From Diphasiastrum complanatum (taxonomy: Eukaryota; Streptophyta; Lycopodiopsida; Lycopodiales; Lycopodiaceae), in assembly GCA_029204225.1 (NCBI GenBank), contig CM055102.1, positions 20,643,192-20,707,191 on the forward strand: a stretch of DNA of 64,000 bases, read 5' to 3'. A program made the translations under genes and the position numbers. Under the pieces are notes generated by a model. The model was not told where the DNA came from. It saw only the letters and a program-made list of their open reading frames with translations, and did no database searches. Below, in pieces: positions 11,236 to 23,648 of this stretch (the first letter of the stretch is position 1; each line of letters begins with the position of its first letter).

Positions 11236-12464
11236 CCTTGGTGGCTTGAACAGAGAGCTGCAAATTCACGACGGTTTGTTGGCTAGGAAGCACAAAACCG
11301 AGTCTGTGGAGATTCGTGGAATGGCTCGAAATTGTAAAAAGGATTCAGAGACAGGGAATTGTCGGCTGAATAAGAAAGCAAGTAAATATTGAAGCTGAAA
11401 ATTCTTCTAGAGGGCTGCTTGGCGTTTGTGATTGGTTTGAATCCAATCGAACACTGTTTGAAGAGCGGTTTGGAGCAGAAGATTGTCTACAGTAGGGCGA
11501 CCTCAGCCAGATAGGAGCCACAAGTGAAAGCTCAAGGAAAGCCTGAGTAAAGCCCAATATATCCTTCTCTTCAAAGTTGCTAGGGTTTCAGAGTGCAAAA
11601 TCTGGGATATCTCCTTGTAGGAGGCCGTTTTCAGAGCTATAAGTTGTTGAGAATGGGCGCCCTAGTAGTGCGATTCAGCAGTAGGGAGGCCGCGACTGGT
11701 GGTGGAGGAAGAAAGTAGCCAGATCGATCCACAAGGAGCAGCCATAGCCTGTGAAGAGAGAGAGAAGAGTCCATCGCAGAGAGAGAGAAGAGGAGGAGAG
11801 GTCGCGAGACCTCTCGCATGCCCAATTTCAGTTAGTCAGTTAGTGGCCTGAAGTGCTTGGTGCTTCGAAGGCCCTTGATCAATGCACAAAAGCGTGGAAA
11901 GCCGTCCGATCTCGAATCACACAGATCGACGATGGTTATTACATGACAGGTGGGTCGTTGGATCTAAAGGATCCGTTGGATTGATGTGAAAAAGTCTAAA
12001 GGGTTTTGAAGTGCAAAGTGCATTGCAACTTCATTAAAAATCTTCAAACTGAAAAAATTGTTGGGTCCCAAGTTTTTGAAGGGTGAAGTTTCTTCACACT
12101 GAAGAAACAGTTCAAAAACCCAAATTGCCCTTATTTTCACCTCCTTTAGCCTATTTTGGCCAAACACAAGGCTATAGCCTCCAAACGAAGGACACCTTGA
12201 CTGTACCTGCAAGTACGGTACACCAAAACAGAGTGATTGGCATGGAGAAAGTGTTCAAAGCGCGTCAGAAGTGATTTCACCATTCCACTAGGCAGGAAGC
12301 TGGGAGTTGGTGACGAGAAGCATTTCGGAAAACAACGCCAATTTGGCTTTCAATTTGGTAAAAGAGCGACGGGTGGCCTGGTAAGCTAAAAATTGCAGGT
12401 GATTTCTGACATCACGGTTGGCTCAGCATATACTTTATAGCCTATAGGTGAAGTTTCAAGCAGT
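11236..12464 (+). other. Untranslated leader of the copia element
   Basis: This stretch is about 1.2 kb between the PBS and the gag start. It is clearly related to the leader at 30,074-31,205: shared blocks include 'GCGACC', 'TTCATTAAAAATCTTCA', 'GAAGAAACAGTTCAAAAAC', 'GTACGGTAC' and 'GGGAGTTGGTGAC'. A fainter version lies on the minus strand at 7500-7700. No conserved reading frame was found in it. Confidence 0.65.
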
Positions 12465-15400
12465 TTGGAGATGGCAAACATCAATGAGGCAATTTTGGGC
12501 GATGCAAGCAAACTTGATGGGGCTTCTAACTACAACATCTGGAAATTCAAAATGAAGAGCATTTTGATGGAGAAAGAGTTGTGGGAGATTGTGGCAGGTA
12601 TTGAAGTCCGGCCAAATACCACTCCATGTGACATAAGGGCCTTTGATAAAAAGGCGCAAAGAGCATTGTCCTTGATCAATCTTTCAGTGAAAGACCATGT
12701 GATCACTCATATAAATGATGCCACGATGGCTAGGGGAGCTTGGAAAGCTCTTAGAATGCAATTTCAAACTTGCAATCCAGTTCGAGCCATGTTCTTGAAG
12801 TCGCGATTGAACGCAGTAAGGATGGAAGAAAGTGAATTAGTGGGATCTTTCTTCACCTAGGATAAAGGAGCTGAGAGATCAACTTGTGGCGATTGGAGAA
12901 CAAATCAGGGATATTGAATTGGTACATACCACAATGAGCGGTGTCTCGTAAGGGCTACAGATGTTTGTGAGCGGCATTGCTTCGAGGGAGAGATTGCCTA
13001 CTTTTGAAGACTTCCACGGAATCATGTTGCAAGAAGAGCAGTGTCGCGAAGTGGTGAAGTCAAGGCAAACCCCACAGGAGGATCAAGCCTTGCTTGCTAA
13101 AGGCAAGCAGAAAGGATGGAAAAAGATTCCTAAGAAATCCAAGGATGATGATGACGAGGGAGAGTCATCATCAAAAGGGAAAAAGAAGAAGAAAGACAAA
13201 TGTTACTATTGCCACAAACTGGGTCATTGGGCACGCGAGTGTTATAAGTAGAAAGCGGACATAAAGACGGGAAAAGTGACTCAACAAGGAAACATTGTCG
13301 AAGATGATGGAGAAGATGACGAGACAAGTGTCTTCTCATCGGCATTGGCATCCCAAGTTGATGATGGTGCCAGATGGTTCATAGATTTAGGCGCCACAAG
13401 GCATATGACTGGAAAATGTGATTGGTTTGAAAAATTCTCACCAATCCATGATGGGGATAAGGTCACTCAAGCCAATGGAGAGAAATGCCAGATACAGGGT
13501 GTGGGCAATATACCTGTGCAGTTTCCTGATGGCAAAATTAAAACATCCCTAATGTACTTTGTGTTCCTGGACTCAAAAAGAGTTTGCTTTCTATTGGTGT
13601 AATGGCAAATCAACATCTTAAAGTTGAATTTGTCAAGGATGGATGCCTTATGAAGGATATGAACCACAACCATAAAGTGGTGGCAAAGGGTTATAGAGAT
13701 AGTAACTGTGGCCTTTATAAATTGGATGCTGCAAAACTAGGTGAATATGGTTTGGCTATCTCAACAACATCTCAATCCGAGCTGTGGCACATAAGACTTG
13801 GTCATTTGAACTATGGGAGCTTGAGATTGATGGCAAAGCTGAAGATGGTAATAGGGTTACTGGCATTGCAGGATGATCATCATGCAATATGTAAAGGATG
13901 CATCATGGGAAAGCATCACAGGGAAACATTCAAGAAAGGTGGAGCTACAAGAGCTAAGAAACCGTTGGAACTCATTCACAGTGACCTGTGCGGCCCAATG
14001 AAGACCATGTCGTTGGGGAAAGCATATTATTTTATGACTTTCATAGATGATTACTCTAGGAGGACATGGATTTATTTCTTGAAGAAGAAATCTAACGCTT
14101 TTGCTCGCTTCAAGGAGTTCAAGAATTTGGTAGAGAACCAACTGGATGCACGCACTCAAAGTGCTAAGATCTGATAGAGGGGGCGAATACAAATTTGATG
14201 ATTTTTAAGACTTTTGCAAAGAACACGATATTAAAAGACAATTCACACAGTCACACATGCCGCATAGTAATGGTGTGGCTGAAAGAAAAAACAGGACTAT
14301 TATGGAGAGTGCACGTTCCATGATGAAGCAAATGGGCTTGATCGATTCACTTTGGTCGGAAGCGTGCAATGCGGCAACGTTCTTGCAAAACAGGAGCCCT
14401 ACAGTTGCGGTTTCAAATGTGACTCTTGAAGAAGCATTTACTGGAATAAAGCCAAAAATCGACAAGTTTCGTGTCATTGGATGTAAGGCCTATGTATATT
14501 TGCCAAAGGAGGAGCGAAAGAGACTTGATGCCAAATCAATCAAGTGTATCTTCGTCGGTTATGATGAAAGAACAAAAGCTTATAGGTGTTTTGATCCTAT
14601 AATGAATAAGATTCACATTAGCAAAGATGTGATTTTTGATGAAACACATAGGTTTGAAGATGAAGACCATGCAAGTGGTGAAAGCATCAAAAGACTTCCC
14701 ACAATTCTGGAGGAAGAAGATGCTCTACAAAATGATGCACGTGAAGACGAGAGTCGAGAGGGCAAGTATGAAAGAACACCACCTATTCAAGAGCCTAGGA
14801 GGAGGTACTTGCCAATAGGAGCAATAAAGCAGAAACCGGTTGGAAGTAAGAAACATTACTTGGACACTCCTTGGGATCCATACTCTCCACATAGTGTATC
14901 ACCTGAATCTAAGATACCAAAATTGTATGAAAAGATCAGGAAGGACGTAAAGCTAAATCAAACAGGATCTAGCACACAAAGTGAAGTGAGAAGATCAACA
15001 CGGGAAAGGAAGTCTCCCGATCGTTATCATGTGAACTATGCCCTAATGACTGACATTTTGAAGTGTCGAGAGCCATCAACCTTTGATGAGGCAAAAGATC
15101 ACAAAGAGTGGCAAAGGACAATGGAAGAAGAGATAGAATCCATCCACAGACATGATACATGGGAGTTGGTTGATCTACCACTTCAAAAGAAACCCATTGA
15201 CAACAAACGGGTGTTTAGAACAAAGTTTCATGCGGATGGCACAATAGCAAAGTATAAGGCATGCCTAGTAGTGAAGGATTATGAGCAAAGCAAAGGAATT
15301 GACTATGAAGAGACATTTGCTCCAGTGGCTAAGTGGACTATGCTACGCCTTATCATTGCCTTAGCATCTCATTTTAGGTGGAAGATCCATCAAATGGATG

Positions 15401-16584
15401 TGAAGTCTGCATTTTTGAATGGTGACTTAGAGGAAGAAGTTTACATGGTCCAACCGCAAGGCTTCATGGAAAAAGAGCAAGAACAGAAGGTATGTAAACT
15501 ACACAAAGCACTTTATGGCCTTAAGCAAGCGCCACGCATATAAAATGGATGCATTGACAGTTACTTTCTTTCTCATGGGTTTGTAAGAACAAATTCAGAT
15601 CCAAACCTTTATGTTCTTATAAATGATAACAGCATTGCCTTGATTGTACTTTACGTTGATGATATTATTATCACGGGAAATGATGAGAAACTTACTCGTT
15701 CTATCAAAGCCAACTTATGCAAGCAATTTGAGATGATAGATTTAGATCTTATGCACTATTGCTTGGGTGTCGAAGTATGGAAAACTAGCAGTGATATCAG
15801 GTTATGTCAAAACAAGTATGTGGGCGAGATATTGGAGAGATTTCACATGACAGAGTGCAAACCTTCCATCACCCCTTGCGAAGCTGGTAAGAAATTATCT
15901 CGTATTGATGATAGTGCACATGTTGATGCTACACTATTTCATCAGCTAGTTGGAAGTTTGATAAATCTTACGACTACACGTCCTGATATCTGCTATGCTG
16001 TCATGTCATCACCCACTATGGACCATTGGAAAGCTGCAAAAAGGATTTTGAAGTATGTGAAAGGTACACCTAACCTTGGTCTAATCTACAAAAGACAAAG
16101 TGTTTTACCTAAGTTGCAAGGTTATGTTGACGCTGATTGGACAAGAAGTATAGATGATAGAAAGTCAACAATAGGTTATGTCTTCAATTTTGGTAGTGGT
16201 TGTTTTTCATGGTCTAGCAAGAAGCAAGATACTATTTCTCTTTCTTCCACAGAAGCCGAATATAAAGCGTTGAGTCCTGCTACCCAGGAAGTTGTTTGGC
16301 TACGTAAGTTGTTATGTGAGATTGGCATGAAGCAGGTAAATCCCATTGTTATTTTCTGTGACAATCAAAGTGGAATACAATTGGCTAAAAATCCTATCTT
16401 TCATGCAAGGACAAAACATATTGAAGTAAAATATTACTTTGTGCATGAAAAGTTACAATCTGAAGATATAAGTATTGTACATTGTTCTACGTTATTACAA
16501 GTTGCTAATATATTTACGAAAGCTTTAAGTAAAGAAAAGTTTGAGACTTTTAGAGCCAAACTTGGCTTAGATCTGGTCATGTAA
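12465..16584 (+). pseudogene. Copia gag-pol polyprotein, frameshifted
   Basis: The domains are in copia order. Gag starts at 12465 ('LDGASNYNIWKFKM'). A CCHC knuckle lies at 13201-13242 (C-x2-C-x4-H-x4-C). Protease follows at 13384, where the active-site D-S-G reads D-L-G. Then come the HHCC and integrase core (13785-14300), reverse transcriptase (15190-15800, with 'YVDDIIITG' near 15652) and RNase H with 'STEAEYKAL' to the stop at 16582-16584. Breaks include frameshifts near 12855, 13590 and 14150, stops at 13249 and about 14207, and a stop in the RT 'LKQAPR' block at 15541. The family's product is cut into capsid-forming Gag and the enzymes that copy and insert the element. This copy cannot make an intact polyprotein, and the protease change alone should disable processing. 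Confidence 0.9.
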
Positions 16585-16674
16585 AAAGCCTTTACTTGTA
16601 ATACTTTCATGGAGGTATGTTCCATGAATAGAGTAAACTCTAAAATAAAAAGAGACGTTGATCATTGAGGGAGA

Positions 16675-16922
16675 GAGTTAAAATAGCAATGATCGACTTA
16701 TACAGTGCTTTCTTATTTCGACGGCACCACGTGTGCTTAGTTCTAGAGTTATCGGGCCATCTTTCTTTTACGAGCCCTTTGAGTGTTTTTAAGCAACTTA
16801 TCTTTGTACTTACAAGTCAGTTGAATATACAATTTGAGGAGAGCAATTCTGTGGTCTTGTTGCACTTGACGTTGTGCTGTGGTGATTGATCCAGTCGGGG
16901 GCTTAAACTGTGTTTTCTTAGC
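16675..16922 (+). repeat. 3' LTR (copia, 11-17 kb element)
   Basis: It matches 10975-11223 with scattered substitutions. The purine-rich TTGAGGGAGAGAG just upstream (16668-16676) is the likely polypurine tract that primes plus-strand synthesis. Confidence 0.8.
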
Positions 16923-17790
16923 TTTCCGATGGGTATTCCAATGTCAGATTTTCTATTCATCTGGTGTATATCCAGTTTTTTGGTGCAAATACTGATTTGC
17001 ATATGGATCTTTGTTGTTCTTTGTGTAAATTTAGTTTTTGATTTGTGTGGGATTGGCTTTTTCAGATTTGTTTTGTAAAATTTAGATTGTTGCAAGAATA
17101 TTTTTCGTGGTAATATACTTAACAAACTTCAATATTGGTTTTTGTTTTGCAGGTTTCATTGTTGATTTATGGGTGATCACCATCTAAGCAGTTGAGACGC
17201 ACATTCGGTAGCAGATTCTAGGTACTGATAGGGTCAAAATGGAGGTCGGAATACACGATGTTATTGTTTATTCCAAAATCTGTTCCGACCTCCTCTTAGA
17301 TTTTTTTTGAGCTTTCAAATGATAGATCTGTGAATTTTTTGATAGATTTGTAAATCTTAGGTATTTTTTTTCAGTAGAATCTTCAATTGTGATGAGTAGT
17401 TCTATTTTTTCTCCATGAGGCAATAGTTGTATGAGTTTTTGTTATGGTTTTGTTTTGCAAGTCTGTATGTCGATTTTTTGGCTCAAACACCATCCAAGCA
17501 ACTGACTAACACAATTAGTAATAGATCCAGGTACTTGTATAATTTTGTAGTAGTTTGTCTCCTTTTTTTTGTTGTAGATCTCATTTTTTAGTGTAGGACT
17601 ACATTCAATTTTATTTACATTAGGATTTATGAAAATAGATCTACACATTTTAGAAATAAATCTCTACTTTTATTGATAAATCTGTTGATAATGGGTAGAT
17701 CTATCAATGTTGGAAGTATTTTTTGCGTGTGCGGTGGCTAGATCTGCTTATGGGTGTAGTATAGGGATGTAGAGATTCGTCCACTTTTTA
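16923..17790. other. AT-rich non-coding DNA with a diverged tandem duplication
   Basis: No gene is visible. A segment around 17139-17225 ('GTTTTGCAGGTTTCATTG' ... 'AGATTCTAGGTACT') recurs in diverged form around 17452-17535 ('GTTTTGCAAGTCTGTATG' ... 'AGATCCAGGTACT'), about 310 bp apart. Variants of 'GATAGATCTGT' are scattered between them. Confidence 0.45.
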
Positions 17791-17799
17791 AGTTTCTAC

Positions 17800-18651
17800 A
17801 ACAAGCTTCAACGGAAATACGAAAGGAATCAACAGGAATGAGAGCACTAAGGCTTCCCCAACTAGTGCTCGAAACAGAAATAAAGCTAATTAGTAACAAC
17901 AATAAAATTCCTTCCTAAGGCAAACCCAACTAGCAAGATTGCTAATTCTACGTAATACCCAAAGGGAGATATTAAGCACCCTGCGTGTATAAGTCCAACC
18001 CACACATAGTTATTTTATTGATCAGTTAAAAGTTAATAAAAGGACTTTAGGCCTTTTTGCGGGACTTTTAATGTTGCAGGGCCTAAATGTCAAGTTAGTG
18101 AATAGTTGGGTTTCCCTCCAATTTTAATGGTTCCCACACTTTTTTAAATTTGAATAAAAAGAGAGGCAAGACTGGACCAATAGGATTCAAAGGCCAAAGT
18201 CCTCCTCTCTACTATAAAAAGAGACCAACTCGAGTTGCTCCTGATGTTCATTTTTCATTTCAATAAAGCAGATTGGTTCTCTTTAGAAATGGATTGATGA
18301 ATGTCCTTGCTCTTCCTCTCTTTTCCTCCATTTCTCATGCTTTCTTTGGATTTTGCTAATTGTTGGATTTGATCATCATTGGGATTACTATTTTTTATGT
18401 TTTTTGTGAGAGAGAAAGGGAGAGAAAGAAAGAGTAAGTTTCTATCACTGTTGTGGATTTAGGGTTAATGGATGTAGTATTAATCCTTAGTGTTAATGGA
18501 TGTTAGTGTTAGATCCTCCATTCATGTTGAAATCTGAACTATACTATCGTCTCATGGGAACGAACCTACACGTGACAACTAACTTCATTTCCTTGATGCT
18601 AGATTGATTAGATCTTGGGTTGAGGATAGGCAAGGAAAGAAACCCACTATA
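17800..18651 (+). repeat. 5' LTR of Ty3/gypsy element A
   Basis: The stretch 17908-18651 matches, in parts, the reverse complements of 61180-61330, 63053-63478 and 28447-28790. Shared signposts are 'GGACTTTAGGCCTTTTTGCGG', 'CTAATTGTTGGATTTGA', 'TTTGTGAGAGAGAA', 'AGGGTTAATGGATGTAG' and 'CGTGACAACTAAC'. It ends just before the tRNA-Asp-type PBS. A TATA-like CTATAAAAAG lies near 18213. The left end is uncertain because no second complete copy with a clean start is present. Confidence 0.7.
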
Positions 18652-18655
18652 ATTT

Positions 18656-18673
18656 TGGCACCGTTGCCGAGGA
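18656..18673 (+). promoter_or_regulatory. Primer-binding site (tRNA-Asp type)
   Basis: TGGCACCGTTGCCGAGGA follows the LTR after a four-base spacer. It resembles the site complementary to the tRNA-Asp 3' end that several plant gypsy lineages use. Confidence 0.7.
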
Positions 18674-19792
18674 GCTACGCCAATTTTTCAGTTTGCAGCA
18701 TGTTTGGTTGATGGTTAGCTTGCATTAGGCATTTTGTCATGGCAATCTAATCTGATTGTTAAACATGGAAACCTATTCAAATCACCAATCTTAAGATCCA
18801 TTTGGATTTGAGATATTACAGAAAATAACAAAAATTGGTCAAATCTGTCAGATTTGGTCAAAAAGAGGCACAAAGCATCATCAAAGCTTAGAACTTTTTA
18901 CCCTCTTTCAGAAAATCTTTGCCGAGTTTCAAACACCTTCAGTTTTGTTCACAAAACCTTCAGTTTGAAGGGCAAAGATTAATTCCCAGCAGATTTCTAA
19001 AAACATCAGAAAAATCATCAAAAAACACCAAAAAATCACCAAAACCCTAAAAATACAAAAAATAAACCTTCGCTCGATTCACTATGCTTAGAAGTGATTC
19101 AGATCTATCTACTACCAGGTCGACGAAGAATAATACCAAAAATAAAAAGGGTTTTAGAGGATCAGTGGTCATATTGCCATATTTTTGCCAAAAAAGTCAC
19201 TTTTCTACAAAATTACCAATATTACTCTTGATCCTTTGCCATAGCCTTCGTCGAGTTTCCAAAACATTCTATTTATAGAAAAATGCTATTTTTGAGTTCG
19301 GCGAAGATTCTTTTTGATCAGATCATAAATGTTTTTGAATATTACCCTCGCTAGACAACGGAAACTGTATTTTCTTGTGTCAGAAACCTTCGTCGGGTTT
19401 TTCATAGTTTTATTTGTGTCAGATCTTTCACCAGAGATGTCGACGAAGGTTATTTTTCAAAAAATTGTCAAAAAAGTTGTTCAGAGAGTTTTTTCCCAGA
19501 AAAACACTGTTTAACCTTCGCCGAGCCAACCTTCGCCAATCCTATTTTTAGTTTCTGATTTTCCAAATAAAGTTTCTGTCAAAATTTGGATAAAATCCGA
19601 TATATTCTAAATTGGATTCTGAGAGATTTATCATTTTTGAGAAGTATCAATTGATCGAATTTCGGAAAGTTTTTTTATCATATAGAGTCAGATTCTTGAA
19701 AAAGAGAATAGATCTAGCAGATTTGATCTGAGATAGTTTTTCGGAAAAATCTAGATCTAATCTCATTGTCCGCTTGATTTAAATTTGTAAAG
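18674..19792 (+). other. Untranslated leader of gypsy element A
   Basis: About 1.1 kb without a conserved frame. The motif CCTTCGYCGAGTTT or close variants recurs (near 18908, 19246, 19386, 19515 and 19532), so the leader contains degenerate short repeats. Confidence 0.5.
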
Positions 19793-20936
19793 ATGGCTGC
19801 CCCTAGAGCTGCTCCTGGAAGTGCTCCGCAGGAGGTCAATCCAATTATTGTTAGAAGAGCACCCCGATTGGATCTACCCGAGTGTAATGGATTAACAAAT
19901 CCAGTTAGATTTCTTCAGATCTATGCTAAATCCTGTGAGGTCCATGGTGAGATTTATTCTCAAGATAAACTTAAGCTATTTCCTATGGCCTTAACAGGTG
20001 CATCACAAGATTGGTACTATAACCAAGATGAAACGGAGCATACATATTGGGAGGTTGTTAAACGAGCCCTTATCACACGGTTCAAACTGCAGAAGTTTAT
20101 AAAAGACCCTTTCCTACTTTTAAGTAAAGTTAAAATGGGAAAGCGAGAAATGGTTCGAGATTACATCAAAAGGGTGAAACGTCTCAGATCTGAATGTGAA
20201 CCTGAGCTGATTAATGAAAATGCCATGATTATGCGGTTTTTGTCAAGTCTACCTAAACGGATCAGACGTGAGCTGAAACGCCATAATGAGTACGCACTTT
20301 AGCAAAATGCTATGGACGATGCAATTCGGGAGGAGGATGAAGATTTAGATGATGAGCCGAATGTCAGTATGTTGCCTTATACACAGGGCAGACTACTACG
20401 ACATCCACCACTATTGCATCAACGAATGCCAATGCTACTGTAGAAATGATGCTCAATGAGTTCGAGAAGCTTGGGAAGACCCAGCAGAAACAGATGGAAA
20501 AGTTGCAGTTGCCACGGAGAAGCAAACAAGGAACCTGAGAAGGTTGCAAAGACTTCCTACCAGGAAAAATATCTGGTGTTCTATTTGTACAGAAAATCAC
20601 ACAGTGAACGAGTGTCCTCAATTGAAAAAATGAATGGAAATCAGTGTTTGCCATCTGTGTAATTCACCTGACCATGAGACTGCTTTTTGCGACTTCAACC
20701 CTCGGATAATTCAGCAACGGTATGCCCAGATGGGATATCGAAAACCACAGTATGGAGGAAATTTAGCAGCAAGACTGCGACAATCTACTCTTGGATACCC
20801 GAAACGTTTAGCTTTGCTAGCCCCACCAAAACACTTTGCTCCTCCTGCCAATTTGATGGAACCAGAACCTTACGGAAGTACTGAGCAATGGAGCTATGGT
20901 AATGATTAGAAAGGTGGATCTTCTGAATAGTATGCT
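19793..20936 (+). pseudogene. Gypsy element A gag, 5' part
   Basis: The frame opens at 19793 and runs to a stop at 20300-20302. It shows a plant retrotransposon Gag domain: 'RLDLPECNGLTNPVRFLQI', 'LTGASQDWYYN', 'RFLSSLPKRIRREL'. Beyond the stop, other frames carry two zinc knuckles at 20577-20615 (C-x2-C-x3-H-x4-C) and 20649-20690 (C-x2-C-x4-H-x4-C). Gag packages element RNA into particles in the cytoplasm. The gene is broken by stops and frameshifts, and at 20931-20936 it meets copia sequence at an inversion breakpoint. Its continuation lies inverted at 23,648 to 22,028. Confidence 0.8.
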
Positions 20937-21135
20937 TCAAATCCTATCTTCCATGCTAGAACAAAGCATATTGAGATAGCTCACCACTTTGTGAGGGAGA
21001 AGGTACAATCCAAGGAAGTGCAACTACATCATGTACCATCATCTGAATGCATAGCTGATATCTTAACCAAACCATTGTCCAAAGATCCATTTTTTAAAGT
21101 TAAGATATGCTCTTGGAATTGTAGGTAGATGTACA
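20937..21135 (+). pseudogene. Copia RNase H C-terminus (inverted piece)
   Basis: Translation gives 'SNPIFHARTKHIEIAHHF' and 'ECIADILTKPLSKDP', the conserved end of copia RNase H. It is followed by the polypurine-like GAAGTGAGGAGGAG (21153-21166) and then an LTR. The front of this gene lies on the opposite strand at 26,599-23,650, so this piece was flipped. There is a frameshift near the end. Confidence 0.85.
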
Positions 21136-21166
21136 CTAGATTTGCCAAGTTAGAAGTGAGGAGGAG

Positions 21167-22027
21167 TGTTGAAAATTGTCACTTCTCACTTGACATTGGT
21201 TCATGCAAATATTGATCAAACATTAGAATATGTTGATGATTTGATTTCACACGTGTGGAGCCTATTCCCACATGTGAAATGATGTACTTTTCATATTTGT
21301 ATACATCCAAATTGATTTTGTATCATTCTAGTTAGTGTGAACATGAAATGACTAGTTTTTAGTCAAGTTGACTAGTCACCTACAAATTAGCTTTTCCTTG
21401 CATGTGCATGAGTAAATGCTCCCACATGGCAAGTGGATGTTCACACGTGTGTATAGAGTACTAGAAGATAAGAGTTGACCATTTTCCTTAGATCCTATTT
21501 TGTAGGGAATATTCCTATATTTTAGGAGACTAGCTTTTTGGATTTTAGTCATATTTAGAAGGTCAACTAATAGATAAGGATCAAGGATGGATCAAATGGA
21601 TAGATCTGAGTGATGTGGCACTCTTCACACGTGTGAAGGCCTGCTGGACTATACCAGACTCATGGGTGTACTTGATCCATAAAAGGATCATCATTTTGCT
21701 AAGAAGATTGATGAGACTTTTGTACTCTACACTTTTGTGAGATTTCTAGTCATTTGTCTTGTGATTTTTATGTATGATTGCTATCTAGTATCATTGTACT
21801 TGTTGTTTCAAGTGCAGGCCGTACAATGGACAGTACTCCACATGTGTGAGGCCGCCCTCACTAAAAAATGATGTGTTGATTCATTGCTCTTGCTTAAATC
21901 CAAGTGTAGTGAATCTAGATCAAGATCTAATGTGTAGAACTTGATAGATTCATTGATTAAGCAACCAATAACTCTCTATGATTGTAAAGTACAATCATTA
22001 TTGTCCTAAAAATTGTAAAATTTATCA
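21167..22027 (+). repeat. 3' LTR of the split copia element (861 bp, inverted piece)
   Basis: It begins TGTTGAAAATTGTCAC and ends AATTTATCA (TG..CA). It matches the reverse complement of 27189-28050 along its whole length. It carries three CACACGTGTG palindromes (21248, 21442, 21626) and a TATA-like CCATAAAAGG near 21677. The bases after it, CATCA (22028-22032), are nearly complementary to CGATG after the other LTR. This fits a 5-bp target duplication once the inversion is undone. Confidence 0.9.
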
Positions 22028-23648
22028 CATCAAACCTGTGATCTTGTCTCCCTTCAATATAACTGCTTTGGGCGGGTTGATTGTTGGTTCATCAAAAACA
22101 TTACGCACTCCAAATCTGGTCGGATCCATATAATTTAAAATCTGCTCATCCATATGATTTAAAATATGCTCATCCGTAAGGCATGGCTCACTGATTTGAG
22201 ATCATCCTCAATTGGATCTGGTATAGGTTTTGTTGATATCCAGGCTACATTCAGCACATTTAGTGGAAACGTGATTGGTGTATCCAAAGTTTGATCTAAT
22301 AAGAAAATCTCGCTCAACTCTGATTGAATATCTTGTTGACACATATCTCCTGTTGTACAATCAATTGTTGCAAGAGCTTCATTCCAATTGACAGTGTCCG
22401 TTTGAGACTCGTAGTGAACTCCCAATTTTTTGTCTGGTCGATCACAAGTGTGATCCGTTGTTGATGAATTATCATCTTCTTTTTGAACCACTGGTTTGAT
22501 AGTCCAAGTCGTAGGATCAACTTTAACTGCACATTTATGATTTTCAAAAGTGATTTTTCAGGTGCCCCAGTTATGAACTACTTGCGCAACTCGTAACCAT
22601 GGACATCCTAATAGAACTCGGTAGACATTTGGCGCTTTTGGTAAGTCCATCACGACAAAAGTAATGACAAACTATACTCCTGCAATCTTGACAGGTATAT
22701 CTTCGACCATTCCTCATGGACGAACTGTCATTTGATCAGCTAGCTTAATAGCAAAAGTAGCAGGTTTGATCTTTGTAAGGCCCCATTTTGCACATAGCCT
22801 TGTAGAAATCAGGTTAACTCCTGAACTGCCATCTATCACGGCTGCTTCTTTAGGAAATTGTCTATGTTGTATCGACAGAGTGATATTCTTTTGTTCACTT
22901 TCCCAAGCGGCTCCAACATGGAGTATATCGTTAGATTCTTCAAATCCAGCACAAAAAAGTGGCTCCTGATGGACTTCTGGTTCTGAACTAACTTTTGTAC
23001 TAAGACTTCTTTAGCTTTTGGCACCAACTTTAGGAACTCTCCCAATGAAATATTGATCTTGCTAGACAAAATGTTCATGAGTAATTCTGTATGCGGTGCT
23101 TCCGGTTTAGTCATCTTGAAGGGTTCTTCATGATGATGTAATTGATCATTCATAGCCGTATGTGAATTTCTTGGAGGCTGCAATGGTGAAGACCGAACTT
23201 CGGCTGTTACTTTAGCAGCTGCAAGTTCCTCTTCTTCTTGCAGATTAATCCACTGTCTCATATCTTGATATCTTTGTTTTTCTGTATTAAGATTTGGATA
23301 GACTCCCGATGCTGTTGGTGTATCATTCAATGGTATAGAATCAGCAGGTACTGGATCCACTACTGGTTCTTTTTGCTTTTGTGCTCTGGTGACCACCATC
23401 AAGGGTGCACTTGGTTTATTCTGAGCTATTGATCCTTGCTTGATTGTTATCAAATTTACAGGTGCTGTAGCTGGTGGTGGCTTCGGTCTTGCTGGACAGT
23501 CTTCATAGCAATGCCCATATCCACAATCACGAAAGAATGGTACAAATTTTCCTTTATTTGGGCATTCTGCAACTCTGTGATTTTCTCCACATGCAAAGCA
23601 TCCAAGTGGTGCTCTGGTCCAACTTCTCGAGGCTTGTTGTTGAGCGGC
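22028..23648 (-). pseudogene. Gypsy element A gag 3' part and protease (inverted piece)
   Basis: On the minus strand, two further zinc-knuckle-like motifs come first: C-x2-C-x4-H-x4-C at 23600-23572 and a CGYGHCYEDC block near 23540. A frame then runs 23453-22836 and contains linker and coiled regions. Next is an aspartic-protease-like site 'VIDGSSGVNLIS' near 22845-22810, and 'LLGCPWLR' near 22600. A further frame (22491-22159) continues to a conserved block reading '..RNVFDEPTINPPKAV' near 22060. Stops and frameshifts interrupt it. Undoing the inversion places this directly downstream of the gag at 19.8-20.9 kb, so it is one gene split by rearrangement. Protease would cleave the polyprotein during particle maturation. 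Confidence 0.75.

Larger units (their letters stand above)
10975..16922 (+). mobile_element. Decayed full-length Ty1/copia element
   Basis: Direct repeats of about 248 bp (10975-11223 and 16675-16922) flank a PBS, a 1.2-kb leader and a broken gag-pol gene on the plus strand. The LTR copies differ at several positions and the coding region has multiple frameshifts and stops, so the insertion is old. I could not find a convincing 5-bp target duplication. Confidence 0.85.

Noticed and set aside
23456-23648. Novel C-terminal domain fused to a copia polyprotein
   Set aside because: The extra residues are an out-of-frame reading of gypsy gag beyond the inversion breakpoint.
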